64,000 bases of DNA. Origin: an uncultured Lachnospiraceae bacterium (GTDB lineage Bacteria; Bacillota; Clostridia; Lachnospirales; Lachnospiraceae). Under the pieces are notes generated by a model that had not been told where the DNA came from, ran no database searches, and saw only the letters and a program-made list of their open reading frames with translations. A program made the position numbers and the translations under genes. Below are positions 36,483 through 45,321 of the stretch, one piece after another. The stretch spans positions 81,389-145,388 of the forward strand of contig CACWKX010000003.1 in assembly GCA_902761585.1 (NCBI GenBank), written 5' to 3'. Every line of letters starts with the position of its first letter. Within the stretch, counting starts at the first letter, position 1.

Positions 36483-38783
36483 ATGCAGAATGGCCAGACA
36501 GTACAGAAAAGGCAGATGCGGATGAGTGAGGAGAAGGATTTGAAGGGACAAGATGAGAACCGGGAAACGGACGCCGGGTTTGAATCAAAAGGACAGGAGA
36601 TGCCCGGGACCGCTGGTCAGAATGAACGCACACCCGGGAAGAGAAAAGGCTGGAGAAAGCAGACAGCTGACCCGAAAAAAGCAGGTGAAGAGAAAGACAC
36701 TGCGGCATCGCCGGGTGGACCGCTGGTTCGGGAGAAAGCGAGATGGAGAGTCATCCGTTTCATGCTGTATTTCCTGATGATGTTCATGCTGATTGCCGGG
36801 CTGTCGGCAAAGTGGGTCACCGATGAGTGGGGGGATCTGTCACTGGACGAAGTGATGTTTACGATCACCCAGCCGCTGAAGGGAACAGACTCCGGGATTA
36901 TCTGGGGATATATCGGATACTGTATCGTTGGTCCGGTCGTTCTTCTGGCTGTACTGCTTGCCATCTATCATCTCTTCCTGATGCCCAAGCAGCCTCCGAA
37001 GGGGAAAAAGCAGAAAAAGGACGGGAAAGCAATTCGCGCAGCAGCAGAGCTTTCATCGGAGAAGGAAGAGGTAATCCGGAAGGATTATGCGAAAAAAAAT
37101 ACAAAGGCAAGACGGCTGATCAGAAGATTTCTCCTTCCGGCAGTCACAGTCGCAGCAGTTGTCTTCGGAAGTATCCAGATTGGCAGAATCTGGAACAAGC
37201 TTGGAATCGGGCAGCGGATCGCCTCCATGGGCGAGAAGTCCACTTATATCGAGGACAATTATGTCGATCCGGCAACGACAACACTGACATTTCCGGAGAA
37301 GAAAAGAAACCTGATTTACATCTTTCTGGAGTCGATGGAGATGTCCTACTCGGATCGGGACAGCGGAGGTCTCTTCGATGAAAGCTTGATTCCCGAGCTG
37401 ACCGAGCTTGCAAAGGATACCAATAATATCGATTTTGCCGGGAAGGATCAGTCTACAAAACTGGATGGCGGCAATGCGCTCAAGTACAGTACATGGACGA
37501 TGGCAGGCATGTGGGCTGCGACAAGCGGGCTTCCGCTGAAGATCCCGATTGAAATCAACGGTGTCGGAACAAACTTCATGAACACGCAGGATTCGTTCTT
37601 CCCGAACCTGACCTGCCTGGGCGATATTCTCTCGAAAGAGGGATATACCATGGAGATGATGTTTGGCTCTGACGCAACATTCGGCGGACGGCGTCTCTGC
37701 TTCACAGAACACGGTAATTTCAATTTTGATGACTGGAAACTGTACACGACAAACGGGACACTGCCTTCCGACTACAAGGTCTGGTGGGGATTTGAGGATA
37801 CGAAGCTCTTTGAGTATGCAAAGAACAAGCTGACGGAGCTCGGCAATTCCGGAAAACCGTTTGACTTCACGATGCTGACCGTCGATACCCATTATCCGGA
37901 AGGGTACAAGGATACCGGGTATGAGGAGGTCTTCCCGGATCAGTACAAGAATGTGATCCACCTCTCCGACAAGCAGGTTGCAGAATTTGTGAAATGGATT
38001 CAGCAGCAGGACTGGTATGACAACACGACGGTTGTCATCTCCGGCGATCATCCGACGATGAACAAGGAGATCTGCGCCGGAGCATCCTACGATTACAGGA
38101 GAAAGGTTTATACCTGCTATCTCAACTCGGCTGTCAAGCCGGTGCGTGATGACTACAGGGAGTTTGCGACGATCGACAATTTCCCGACAACGCTGGCAGC
38201 GCTCGGGGTCAAGATTGACGGAGACCGCCTTGGAATGGGAACCAATCTGTTCTCCGACAAGGATACGCTGATTGAGAAGGATGGTCTGGATTATGTAAAC
38301 ACCGAGCTCATGAAGAGCTCTGACTGGATGGATGAGCAGTCGAACCTGAAGAAGGTCACGGCGGACATTCACTATGGTGAGTATGACCCGGAGACCTCGA
38401 CGATTACTTACACGATCGACAATGTCACCTCCGACAAGGTGGAGGGCTTCAGGGCGTCGCTTCATATGTATGGGTACACGGTGAACGGCTCCGATTATGT
38501 TTCCTGGACGGATTCAACGGAGATCAAGCCGGGCGTCTTCCAGATTGTGATCAAGATTCCGACCGAACAGGCCTTTGACGGGCGGATCAAAATCCAGCCG
38601 CATTGTATGATCGATGGTGTGCGGGGCATCCACATCGACACGCATTACTACCACCTGAAGTACGATGCAGGAGGTGGAAATGCAGAATCATATCAGTGTG
38701 ATAAGTACGGCGCAGAGCTGAAGCCGGATGCCTGGTACAAGAGAGCCTTTGACTGGGCGAAGGGCCTGTTCAGCAAGAATTAA
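36483..38783 (+). CDS. LtaS/OpgB-like phosphoglycerol transferase (sulfatase fold)
   Basis: The 766-residue protein has a charged cytoplasmic head (~1-85), three membrane segments (FMLYFLMMFMLIAGL; YIGYCIVGPVVLLAVLLAIY; LLPAVTVAAVVFG) and an extracellular sulfatase-fold domain: NLIYIFLESMEMSY (first metal site), YSTWTMAGMWAATSGLPL with the likely nucleophile Thr, TVDTHYPEGY and VVISGDHPTM. The T-x-A-G-M segment is typical of enzymes that move glycerol phosphate to lipoteichoic acid or glucans. A C-terminal beta-rich part of ~150 residues is extra. Starts at 36516 or 36522 are equally possible because 36483 has no clear ribosome site. The gtrA-GT2 pair precedes it. Confidence 0.85.
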   Translation: MQNGQTVQKRQMRMSEEKDLKGQDENRETDAGFESKGQEMPGTAGQNERTPGKRKGWRKQTADPKKAGEEKDTAASPGGPLVREKARWRVIRFMLYFLMMFMLIAGLSAKWVTDEWGDLSLDEVMFTITQPLKGTDSGIIWGYIGYCIVGPVVLLAVLLAIYHLFLMPKQPPKGKKQKKDGKAIRAAAELSSEKEEVIRKDYAKKNTKARRLIRRFLLPAVTVAAVVFGSIQIGRIWNKLGIGQRIASMGEKSTYIEDNYVDPATTTLTFPEKKRNLIYIFLESMEMSYSDRDSGGLFDESLIPELTELAKDTNNIDFAGKDQSTKLDGGNALKYSTWTMAGMWAATSGLPLKIPIEINGVGTNFMNTQDSFFPNLTCLGDILSKEGYTMEMMFGSDATFGGRRLCFTEHGNFNFDDWKLYTTNGTLPSDYKVWWGFEDTKLFEYAKNKLTELGNSGKPFDFTMLTVDTHYPEGYKDTGYEEVFPDQYKNVIHLSDKQVAEFVKWIQQQDWYDNTTVVISGDHPTMNKEICAGASYDYRRKVYTCYLNSAVKPVRDDYREFATIDNFPTTLAALGVKIDGDRLGMGTNLFSDKDTLIEKDGLDYVNTELMKSSDWMDEQSNLKKVTADIHYGEYDPETSTITYTIDNVTSDKVEGFRASLHMYGYTVNGSDYVSWTDSTEIKPGVFQIVIKIPTEQAFDGRIKIQPHCMIDGVRGIHIDTHYYHLKYDAGGGNAESYQCDKYGAELKPDAWYKRAFDWAKGLFSKN

Positions 38784-38800
38784 GCAAATAAAAAGCAAAT

Positions 38801-38840
38801 AAAAAACACGGGGTTCCGATGAGGGGATCCCGTGTTTTTT
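38801..38840. terminator. Bidirectional intrinsic terminator
   Basis: A 13-bp stem (AACACGGGGTTCC with GGGATCCCGTGTT, two G-U pairs) flanked by six A on the left and six T on the right, so it ends the plus-strand phosphoglycerol transferase gene and can also stop the minus-strand S1 gene. Confidence 0.93.
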
Positions 38841-38957
38841 GTGAAGTCTGCAGCCTGCGTTCCAAAGACAGCAGAAGCTGCCTGGCAGTCCTGGGCGGCA
38901 TGCTGCCGGTAAAACACCGCCCGGCCGCCGTGGATGGCGACTTGGCAGCGGCCGGCA

Positions 38958-40046
38958 TCAGAGACGAATATTTTTCAGAAGGGCACCGAGTCCGGTCCCG
39001 ATTTCTTCGCTCTTCGGAAGGTCATAGTGCTCCTCCCTTGTGTCTGTCTGCGGATCTCCTTCATCCTCGATCGCCTTCATACTCAGGGAAACTCGCCCAT
39101 CCGCAACCTTGGTAATCTTGACACGAACCTTCTGCCCGACCTTCAGAACATCCGCTGGTGATTTGATCCGTTTCTGACTGATCTGGGAGACATGGAGCAG
39201 ACCTGTCACGCCCTCTCCGATATCGACAAACGCGCCAAAGTCCTTCAGGGATTCGACGGTTCCTTCCGTGATGGTGCCTGGCTTCACGAGGGCAATGTGT
39301 GCCCTGCGCTCCTCCTCGCGTTTCTCATGGAGGATGTCCTTAGCGGAGAGGACAAGATGATTGCCATCTTCATCCGCTGTGATGACCCGGACATCGATCT
39401 CTTTCCCGATCCATCCAGGGAGATCGTCATCGGACACATAGCCCAGGCTGAGCTTGGATGCCGGGATAAATGCGCGGATACCGTCCAGGTAGGCGATCGC
39501 GCCAGCCTTTGTCACGCCGGAGATCTTCACGCGGACATTCTCCTTCGAAGCCAGAAGGCTTCTGGCACGGTCCCAGGCCGCCAGACTGGCTGCCTTTTTC
39601 AGTGAAAGGCCGATATGACCATGATCATCCCGCCGGATGACCGTCGCCTGAAATTTCTGACCGACGCTGATGTGCTCGCGGATGGAATACGAGGGATCGT
39701 CGCTGACATCCTCCTTCCGGATGATGCCGTCCGTATAGGAGGCAATGTCAACCGTGACCTTGTCATCCTCCACGCCGACAACCTCGCAGTCCAGTGTATC
39801 GCCTTCGCGGATCGGGCGGAAGGAAGCATTCAGCTCCGCTTCCACATCGGCCATGGTCTGCGGCTCGTCAGCCTGCGCCTCCGGTACCTGCGTGCCGGAT
39901 TCTTCGCTCACAGCCTGCTGTTCATCCGCCTGCGGCTTTGAAGCCTGCGGTGCGTCAGCATTCGCACTGGCGGTCTGCGGCGTTGCAGCCGCTGCCTGGC
40001 CTGCCTCATTTTCTGACAGCGCCTCTGATTTGATTTCATCTGCCAT
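38958..40046 (-). CDS. S1-domain RNA-binding protein (ribosomal protein S1-like)
   Basis: Start ATG 40046 is chosen because GGGAGGG lies seven bases upstream on the minus strand. The 362-residue protein has an acidic Q/A/E-rich head (~1-75) and three S1 domains: EGDTLDCEVVGVEDDKVTVD, ENVRVKISGVTKAGAIAYLDG and GTITEGTVESLKDFGAFVDIGEG (the last is the most canonical, with TGLLHVSQIS). Clostridia often have such short S1 proteins in place of the six-domain proteobacterial S1. It probably binds mRNA or the 30S subunit. Confidence 0.88.
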   Translation of the reverse strand: MADEIKSEALSENEAGQAAAATPQTASANADAPQASKPQADEQQAVSEESGTQVPEAQADEPQTMADVEAELNASFRPIREGDTLDCEVVGVEDDKVTVDIASYTDGIIRKEDVSDDPSYSIREHISVGQKFQATVIRRDDHGHIGLSLKKAASLAAWDRARSLLASKENVRVKISGVTKAGAIAYLDGIRAFIPASKLSLGYVSDDDLPGWIGKEIDVRVITADEDGNHLVLSAKDILHEKREEERRAHIALVKPGTITEGTVESLKDFGAFVDIGEGVTGLLHVSQISQKRIKSPADVLKVGQKVRVKITKVADGRVSLSMKAIEDEGDPQTDTREEHYDLPKSEEIGTGLGALLKNIRL

Positions 40047-40212
40047 AGTGGTACCCTCCCAAAGCATTGTGCGCAGGGGAAAGCTGCGCGCGGTTTTCCA
40101 ACAGTATAGCACAACAGAGGGACAAAACATACGGATGATTTGAGCAATTTGCACAGCCGGGCTGCATGCTTTATAAGAACGCAGAACGGAGGAGGCAGAA
40201 CCGCTCAGACGG

Positions 40213-40241
40213 TTCACACGGTCTTCAAGCGGTGCTATAAT
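40213..40241 (+). promoter_or_regulatory. Promoter of the Sua5 gene
   Basis: TTCACA at 40213-40218, 17-nt spacer, consensus TATAAT at 40236-40241. Confidence 0.75.
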
Positions 40242-40280
40242 AAAACCCGGCTGCAGGTACAGCTGACAGAAGGGACAAAT

Positions 40281-41327
40281 ATGAATACCATATATGCAGA
40301 TATGACAGAGGGAATCGACCAGAAGCTGATGCAGAAGGCTGGCGATATCCTTTTATCGGGCGGGTTGGTTGCATTTCCGACCGAGACAGTCTACGGCCTT
40401 GGGGGAAACGCGCTTGATGCGGAAGCCTCAAGAAAGATATATGCGGCGAAGGGAAGACCTTCGGACAATCCGCTGATTGTCCATATTGCGGAGTTTGATG
40501 CACTTGAGCAGATTGTCACAAAGGTTCCTCAGGAGGCGAGAGACCTTGCGGACGCGTTCTGGCCGGGACCGATGACGATGATTCTCAACAAGAATGACAG
40601 TGTTCCGGCTTCAACAACGGGCGGCCTTGAAACCGTGGCAATTCGGATGCCGGACAATGAGATCGCTGCGGAGATGATTCGGGCGGGAGGTGGCTTTATT
40701 GCAGCGCCGTCCGCCAATACGTCCGGAAGGCCGAGCCCGACGACGGCACAGCATGTGAAGGACGATCTGGACGGCAAGATTGATATGATCATTGACGGCG
40801 GACCGGTTGGAATCGGAGTTGAGTCGACGATTATCGATCTGACAGAAAAAATTCCGATGATTCTCAGACCCGGGTATATCAATATGGAGATGCTTCGGGG
40901 CGTGCTGGGAGAAGTCCGGATGGACCCGGGGCTTCATTTCAATGACCCGAATTTCCATCCGAAGGCACCGGGCATGAAGTACCGCCACTATGCGCCGAAG
41001 GCACCGCTCACAATTGTGGAGGGACCGCAGGACAGGGTTGTGGAGAAGATCCGGTCTCTGACGGCACAGAAGGAGTCTGCCGGAGGAAAGGTTGGAATCA
41101 TCGCGACGGATGAGTCTGCGGCAGCTTATGACAGAGGAATCGTCAAGTCCATCGGGACGAGGACGGAGGAGATCACCATATCCATGCATCTGTATGGAAT
41201 TCTGCGGGATTTCGATGATCTGGGGGTGGATGTGATCTATTCGGAAGCCTTCGATACACCGAGAATGGGGCAGGCGATCATGAATCGTCTGATCAAGGCT
41301 GCAGGCCACCAGGTCATCAGGGTCTGA
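40281..41327 (+). CDS. L-threonylcarbamoyladenylate synthase, Sua5 type
   Basis: ATG 40281 follows AGAAGGG. The 348-residue protein has the YrdC domain (VAFPTETVYGLGGNALD; KGRPSDNPLIVHI; PSANTSGRPSPT; GPVGIGVESTIIDL) and, after a linker with PGMKYRHYAPKAP, the C-terminal Sua5 domain. The enzyme makes threonylcarbamoyl-AMP for t6A37 modification of tRNAs that read ANN codons. The two-domain length matches B. subtilis YwlC. A phosphatase-like gene follows, which in B. subtilis is also the neighbour (ywlE near ywlC). Confidence 0.94.
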   Translation: MNTIYADMTEGIDQKLMQKAGDILLSGGLVAFPTETVYGLGGNALDAEASRKIYAAKGRPSDNPLIVHIAEFDALEQIVTKVPQEARDLADAFWPGPMTMILNKNDSVPASTTGGLETVAIRMPDNEIAAEMIRAGGGFIAAPSANTSGRPSPTTAQHVKDDLDGKIDMIIDGGPVGIGVESTIIDLTEKIPMILRPGYINMEMLRGVLGEVRMDPGLHFNDPNFHPKAPGMKYRHYAPKAPLTIVEGPQDRVVEKIRSLTAQKESAGGKVGIIATDESAAAYDRGIVKSIGTRTEEITISMHLYGILRDFDDLGVDVIYSEAFDTPRMGQAIMNRLIKAAGHQVIRV

Positions 41328-41361
41328 CGGGCAGGGAGACTTCTCTGCCGGAGGTATGGAT

Positions 41362-41820
41362 GTGAAACACTATGATAAACTAATCTTCGTAAGTGAGAGT
41401 GATACGATCACAAGCCCGATGGCGGAGGCGATCCTCTCCAGACATTTTCTGCTGGAGGACATCCTGATTCTTTCGAAGGGACTTGTGGTGCTCTTTCCTG
41501 AGCCGATCAATCCGAAGGCGGAGGCTGTGCTGGTTTCCCAGGGGCTGACGATGAAAGATCATATGAGCGATCCGCTCGATGAGGCAGACTTTGATGACAG
41601 GACACTGATCCTGACGATCACGAATGCCGAGAAGGAGCGGCTGCTCCAGGATTTTGCCAACCCGATCAATGTATTTTCACTGAGCGAGTATATCCGCGGG
41701 GAAGGCGAGGTGCATGATCCGTATGGAGGGTCGCTTGGAGACTACGGGCAGTGTTTCCGGGAGTTGGACGCGCAGGTTGAGCGGCTGGCAGGGATTCTGC
41801 AGCGGGAAGAGCTGAACTGA
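41362..41820 (+). CDS. Degenerate low-molecular-weight protein phosphatase-like protein (YwlE-like)
   Basis: GTG 41362 is preferred: GGAGGT ends at 41355, six bases upstream, whereas ATG 41356 directly abuts it. The 152-residue product aligns to LMW phosphatases around FVSESDTITSPMAEAIL, where active members read FVCTGNTCRSPMAE. The catalytic Cys is Ser, the phosphate-binding Arg is Thr, and the glycine and asparagine of the loop are changed too; only SPMAE remains. The general-acid region VHDPYGGSLGDY is kept. It should not work as a Cys phosphatase and may bind phosphoproteins or nucleotides. The order after Sua5 mirrors ywlC-ywlE in Bacillus. Confidence 0.8.
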   Translation: MKHYDKLIFVSESDTITSPMAEAILSRHFLLEDILILSKGLVVLFPEPINPKAEAVLVSQGLTMKDHMSDPLDEADFDDRTLILTITNAEKERLLQDFANPINVFSLSEYIRGEGEVHDPYGGSLGDYGQCFRELDAQVERLAGILQREELN

Positions 41821-41895
41821 AAAGAGAGGCAGGTAGGAAGCTGCAGCGCTGCAGCATGAGAATGGCGGCGAAAGCTGCCCATAAAGGAGGACAGA

Positions 41896-42525
41896 ATGTC
41901 GAAAGTTACGGTATGTGATCATCCATTGATTCAGCATAAGCTTGGCGTGATTCGCAACAAGAATTGCGGGACAAAGGATTTCCGGACAATCGTATCTGAG
42001 ATCGCCGGGCTGATGTGCTATGAAGCGACAAGAGATCTGAAACTGGAAGACGTGGAGATTGAGACACCGATCACGAAGATGACCGCAAAGCAGCTCTCAG
42101 GCCGTAAGCTGGCGGTGGTGCCGATTCTCAGAGCCGGGCTCGGTATGGTCGAAGGAATGCTGACGATGATTCCGGCTGCGAAGGTCGGTCATATCGGGCT
42201 GTACCGTGACCCGAAGACGCTGGAACCGGTCGAATATTACTGCAAGCTCCCGGCGGACTGCGGACAGAGGGAGGTATTCGTCGTCGATCCGATGCTGGCA
42301 ACTGGCGGAAGTGCATGCGCAGCGCTCTCGATGCTGAAGAAGCACGGCTGCAGGCATATCCGCCTCCTGGATATCATTGCGGCTCCGGAGGGAATCGCAA
42401 GAGTCCAGAGAGAACACCCGGATGTGGATATCTACGTCTGTTCGGTTGATGAGAAGCTGAACGACCACGGCTATATCATTCCGGGACTCGGCGACGCAGG
42501 AGACCGGATCTTTGGAACAAAGTAA
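41896..42525 (+). CDS. upp: Uracil phosphoribosyltransferase
   Basis: ATG 41896 follows AAAGGAGGA. The 209-residue protein has the UPRT features: [35 protein letters not shown], the PRPP loop [16 protein letters not shown] and the uracil-binding C-terminus [18 protein letters not shown]. It converts uracil and PRPP to UMP for pyrimidine salvage. The terminator directly after it overlaps the 3' end of proC on the other strand. Confidence 0.98.
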   Translation: MSKVTVCDHPLIQHKLGVIRNKNCGTKDFRTIVSEIAGLMCYEATRDLKLEDVEIETPITKMTAKQLSGRKLAVVPILRAGLGMVEGMLTMIPAAKVGHIGLYRDPKTLEPVEYYCKLPADCGQREVFVVDPMLATGGSACAALSMLKKHGCRHIRLLDIIAAPEGIARVQREHPDVDIYVCSVDEKLNDHGYIIPGLGDAGDRIFGTK

Positions 42526-42539
42526 AGACTGGCGAATCA

Positions 42540-42570
42540 CCCGGGCGGTTTTACATCGCCCGGGCTTTTC
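42540..42570 (+). terminator. Intrinsic terminator of upp
   Basis: CCCGGGCG and CGCCCGGG pair over eight bases and are followed by CTTTTC. The stem reaches into the last codons of proC. Confidence 0.8.
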
Positions 42571-43345
42571 GTACGCAGGCCTTCTCCGCCTCAATCAGGG
42601 CGGACCGCAGGCCTTTTTCTTCCAGGACGCGGACAGCCTCCATCGTTGTTCCTCCCGGGGAACAGACCATATCTTTCAGTTCACCGGGGTGCTTTCCTGT
42701 CTCCAGAACCATTTTTGCGGAACCCAGGACGGCCTGCGCGGCAAACCTGTATGCCTTGTTCCGCGGCATCCCATCTGCGACAGCGCCATCTGCCATCGCT
42801 TCGATTACCAGGAAAATGTAAGCCGGGCTGGATCCGGAGACGGCGGTTGCGACATCGATCAGGTTTTCCGGAATCACCTCCGCCTTCCCAAAGCTGGAGA
42901 GCAGTGTCAGGACGGTGTCAAGTTCCTCTTCTGTGACGGAATGGTTCGGGCAGACAGCCGTCATACCTTCGCCAACCATTGCAGGGGTGTTGGGCATGGT
43001 TCGGATAATCTTCCGATCTTCTCCAAAGAGGGATCCGAGCCATTCGAGCGTCTTGCCGGGCGCCAGCGTCACGATCAGAGCTTCCTTTTTTACATGGTCG
43101 CGGACCGAGAGGATGACATCCTCATAGAACTGAGGCTTGACGGCGAGGAAGAGGACATCGGAGAACGATGCTGTCTCCTCGTTGGTTCCACATGTAAGGT
43201 GCAGCTCGTCTGTTATTTTTTTCTGCGTCTTCGCTGTCTTTGCAGAGGCCATCAGATCTCTCTCGGATGCGAGACCGCTTTGCAAAATCCCGTGGATCAT
43301 TGCAGTTGCCATGTTTCCGCAGCCAATAAAACCAATTTTCATCAT
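42551..43345 (-). CDS. proC: Pyrroline-5-carboxylate reductase
   Basis: The 264-residue protein starts MMKIGFIGCGNMATAMIHGI (NADPH Rossmann loop) and has VLFLAVKPQFYEDVI, RTMPNTPAMVGEGM and the C-terminal substrate/dimer region SGSSPAYIFLVIEAMADGAV with SPGGTTMEAVRVLEE. It makes the last step of proline synthesis. GGGAGGA lies just upstream of the start; two successive ATGs are possible. No other proline gene is adjacent. Confidence 0.96.
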   Translation of the reverse strand: MMKIGFIGCGNMATAMIHGILQSGLASERDLMASAKTAKTQKKITDELHLTCGTNEETASFSDVLFLAVKPQFYEDVILSVRDHVKKEALIVTLAPGKTLEWLGSLFGEDRKIIRTMPNTPAMVGEGMTAVCPNHSVTEEELDTVLTLLSSFGKAEVIPENLIDVATAVSGSSPAYIFLVIEAMADGAVADGMPRNKAYRFAAQAVLGSAKMVLETGKHPGELKDMVCSPGGTTMEAVRVLEEKGLRSALIEAEKACVRKARAM

Positions 43346-43470
43346 GAAAATCCTCCCGGTATTCCTAAGATTGACAAGTCATCATCCGTTCCTTTGGTGC
43401 GCGCGGCAGACGAAGCCGCAAAAGCATCGCCCACGCTGTTTCCCGACATCATACCACACCAGCCCCTCTA

Positions 43471-43499
43471 TTGACATACAGATCGAAAATGTGTAATAT
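43471..43499 (+). promoter_or_regulatory. Promoter of the second NlpC/P60 gene
   Basis: TTGACA at 43471-43476, 17-nt spacer, TAATAT at 43494-43499. Confidence 0.8.
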
Positions 43500-43508
43500 T
43501 CAAATAAA

Positions 43509-43525
43509 TGTAACAAAATTGTAAT
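43509..43525 (+). promoter_or_regulatory. WalR-type box downstream of the second NlpC/P60 promoter
   Basis: TGTAAC-AAAAT-TGTAAT fits TGTWAH-N5-TGTWAH at every position. It covers about +3 to +20, a position more typical of repression. A shorter repeat, TGTTAC-AAG-TGTTAC, follows at about 43553-43567. Confidence 0.6.
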
Positions 43526-43606
43526 GAATACAGTGAGACATTTCGAATGGTTTGTTACAAGTGTTACAGAAAAAAGAGCAGTACCTGTGAGAACCGAGGG
43601 AGCGGA

Positions 43607-45184
43607 ATGAAGAGATTGGGCAAACACATCGCGGCGTTTTTGCTGCTTTTGACGATGCTGATGACAGCAGCACCGATGGCCGTGCAGGCAGGCTTCGTGA
43701 AGACTCCCGACGGTGTGAAGTATGTGACGAAGGCAGGAGAAACGGTGACCGGTCTGAAGAAAATCGGCCGGAAGGTTTATCTGTTCGATCAAAATGGCCT
43801 CATGCTCCGGGGCATTCAGAGGGTAGGAGCGAAGACATACTTCTTCGACCTGAACACAGGGGTACGCCGCTATGGCTGGATCAGCTATGCCGGTGCAAAG
43901 TATTATGCGCACAGGAAGAGCGGCGCGTTATTTATCAATAAAAGGAAGGGCAAGTACTATTTCGGGCCGGACGGTGCTCTGATCAAGGGCGGCGCAGCAG
44001 CGGCAGCAGTTGGCTGGTATCATATCGGAAGCAAAACTTATTACAACAATGAACAGCATCAGAAGCTGACCGGAATGCAGGAGATCGGCTCAAGACTGTA
44101 CTATTTCAACGACAGGGGCGTGCTTCAGAAGAGCAGGCTGATCAGTCTGAATGGCGCACGGTACTACGCCGGGAAAAAGGGCTATCTTCTGCGAAACTGC
44201 TTTGTAAAGCTGAAGGGAAAGAAGTACTATGCTCAGGCAGACGGGAGTTTTGCGAAGGGACTCGTCAGAATCGGTGCTTCCACCTATTATTTCCGCCCGA
44301 ACGGGCAGATGTATGCCTCCTCAAGGCTGTTTTCTTACCTGGGGAGCCGCTATTATGTCTATAAGACCGGGCGGATTGCGGTGAACCGCTGGGTGAAGTA
44401 CAAGAAGCATTATTACTGGTGTGATGCAGACGGCAGAATCGCGACGAACCGCTTTATCGGAGACTACTATGTCGGCGCGGACGGGATCAGGACCAGGGCC
44501 GAAAAGCCGTCCTCCGGTGTTGTGACACGGAATGGCCGGACTTATCTGTACGGAACGAACGGGAGCCCGCTTACTAATCAGTGGTTGTCTACATCCGATG
44601 GAAAGCGCTACTATGCGGGCGGCGATGGAGGAGCTCTGACAGGACTTCAGATCATCGGCGGATATAAGTTCTATTTCGATGCACAGGGTGTGCTCCAGAC
44701 AGATTCGGTTGTGTTTGCTGCAGGAAGCTGCTACTACACCGATCCGTCTGATGGACACATCGTGTCGGAATCGGCAGTCAGCGGCAACGCGATTGTCCGG
44801 TTTGCACAGCAGTTTGTCGGAAACAGATATGTCTACGGCGGAACAAGCCTGACGAATGGAGCAGACTGCTCCGGATTTACACAGGCTGTGATGGCGCACT
44901 TCGGGGTGCGGATCATGAGGGTTGCCGTTGATCAGATGAATGGAGCCAGCGGATACTATTCAACGATCGGATATGCCGCAGGTATGAAGGTTTCCGACGC
45001 AAACCTTCAGCCGGGAGATCTTGTTTTCTACGGATCGGGTTCTTATGCGAGCCATGTTGCCATCTATATCGGGAATAATCAGGTGGTGCATGCTGCCAAT
45101 TCCAAACTGGGGATCATCATTTCATCGATTGACTATGTACGCAGCAGACGGCATAATCAGAACAGAAGGTACTGGGCTGGTTAA
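43607..45184 (+). CDS. Secreted NlpC/P60 endopeptidase with cell-wall-binding repeats
   Basis: ATG 43607 gives a clean signal peptide (MKRLGKHIAAFLLLLTMLM... cut near VQA). Residues ~30-385 of 525 hold about fifteen choline-binding-like/glucan-binding repeats rich in aromatic residues and Gly (for example GAKTYFFDLNTGVRRYGWI, GKKYYAQADGSFAKGL). Residues ~395-520 form the NlpC/P60 peptidase, with GADCSGF (Cys421) and SHVAIYIG (His483) and VVHAANS. It should hydrolyse stem peptides while held on the wall or teichoic acids. The catalytic domain is clearly related to the one in the gene at 18.4 kb, and both have WalR-type boxes upstream. Confidence 0.92.
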   Translation: MKRLGKHIAAFLLLLTMLMTAAPMAVQAGFVKTPDGVKYVTKAGETVTGLKKIGRKVYLFDQNGLMLRGIQRVGAKTYFFDLNTGVRRYGWISYAGAKYYAHRKSGALFINKRKGKYYFGPDGALIKGGAAAAAVGWYHIGSKTYYNNEQHQKLTGMQEIGSRLYYFNDRGVLQKSRLISLNGARYYAGKKGYLLRNCFVKLKGKKYYAQADGSFAKGLVRIGASTYYFRPNGQMYASSRLFSYLGSRYYVYKTGRIAVNRWVKYKKHYYWCDADGRIATNRFIGDYYVGADGIRTRAEKPSSGVVTRNGRTYLYGTNGSPLTNQWLSTSDGKRYYAGGDGGALTGLQIIGGYKFYFDAQGVLQTDSVVFAAGSCYYTDPSDGHIVSESAVSGNAIVRFAQQFVGNRYVYGGTSLTNGADCSGFTQAVMAHFGVRIMRVAVDQMNGASGYYSTIGYAAGMKVSDANLQPGDLVFYGSGSYASHVAIYIGNNQVVHAANSKLGIIISSIDYVRSRRHNQNRRYWAG

Positions 45185-45230
45185 ACAGTAGCGACAGAAA
45201 GCGAAACGAAAGATTCAGAGATAAAAAGCG

Positions 45231-45265
45231 GGCGCTGCTCCGGAAAAAGCCGGGGAAGCGCCTTT
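45231..45265 (+). terminator. Weak terminator-like hairpin after the second NlpC/P60 gene
   Basis: GGCGCT pairs with AGCGCC, with inner CCGG pairing, followed by only TTT. Partial read-through to the next gene is likely. Confidence 0.4.
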
Positions 45266-45321
45266 CCTGTATCAGAAGAAAGTGAACAGAAGGCAGAAGG
45301 CATAAGGGAAGAGGAAGATTG

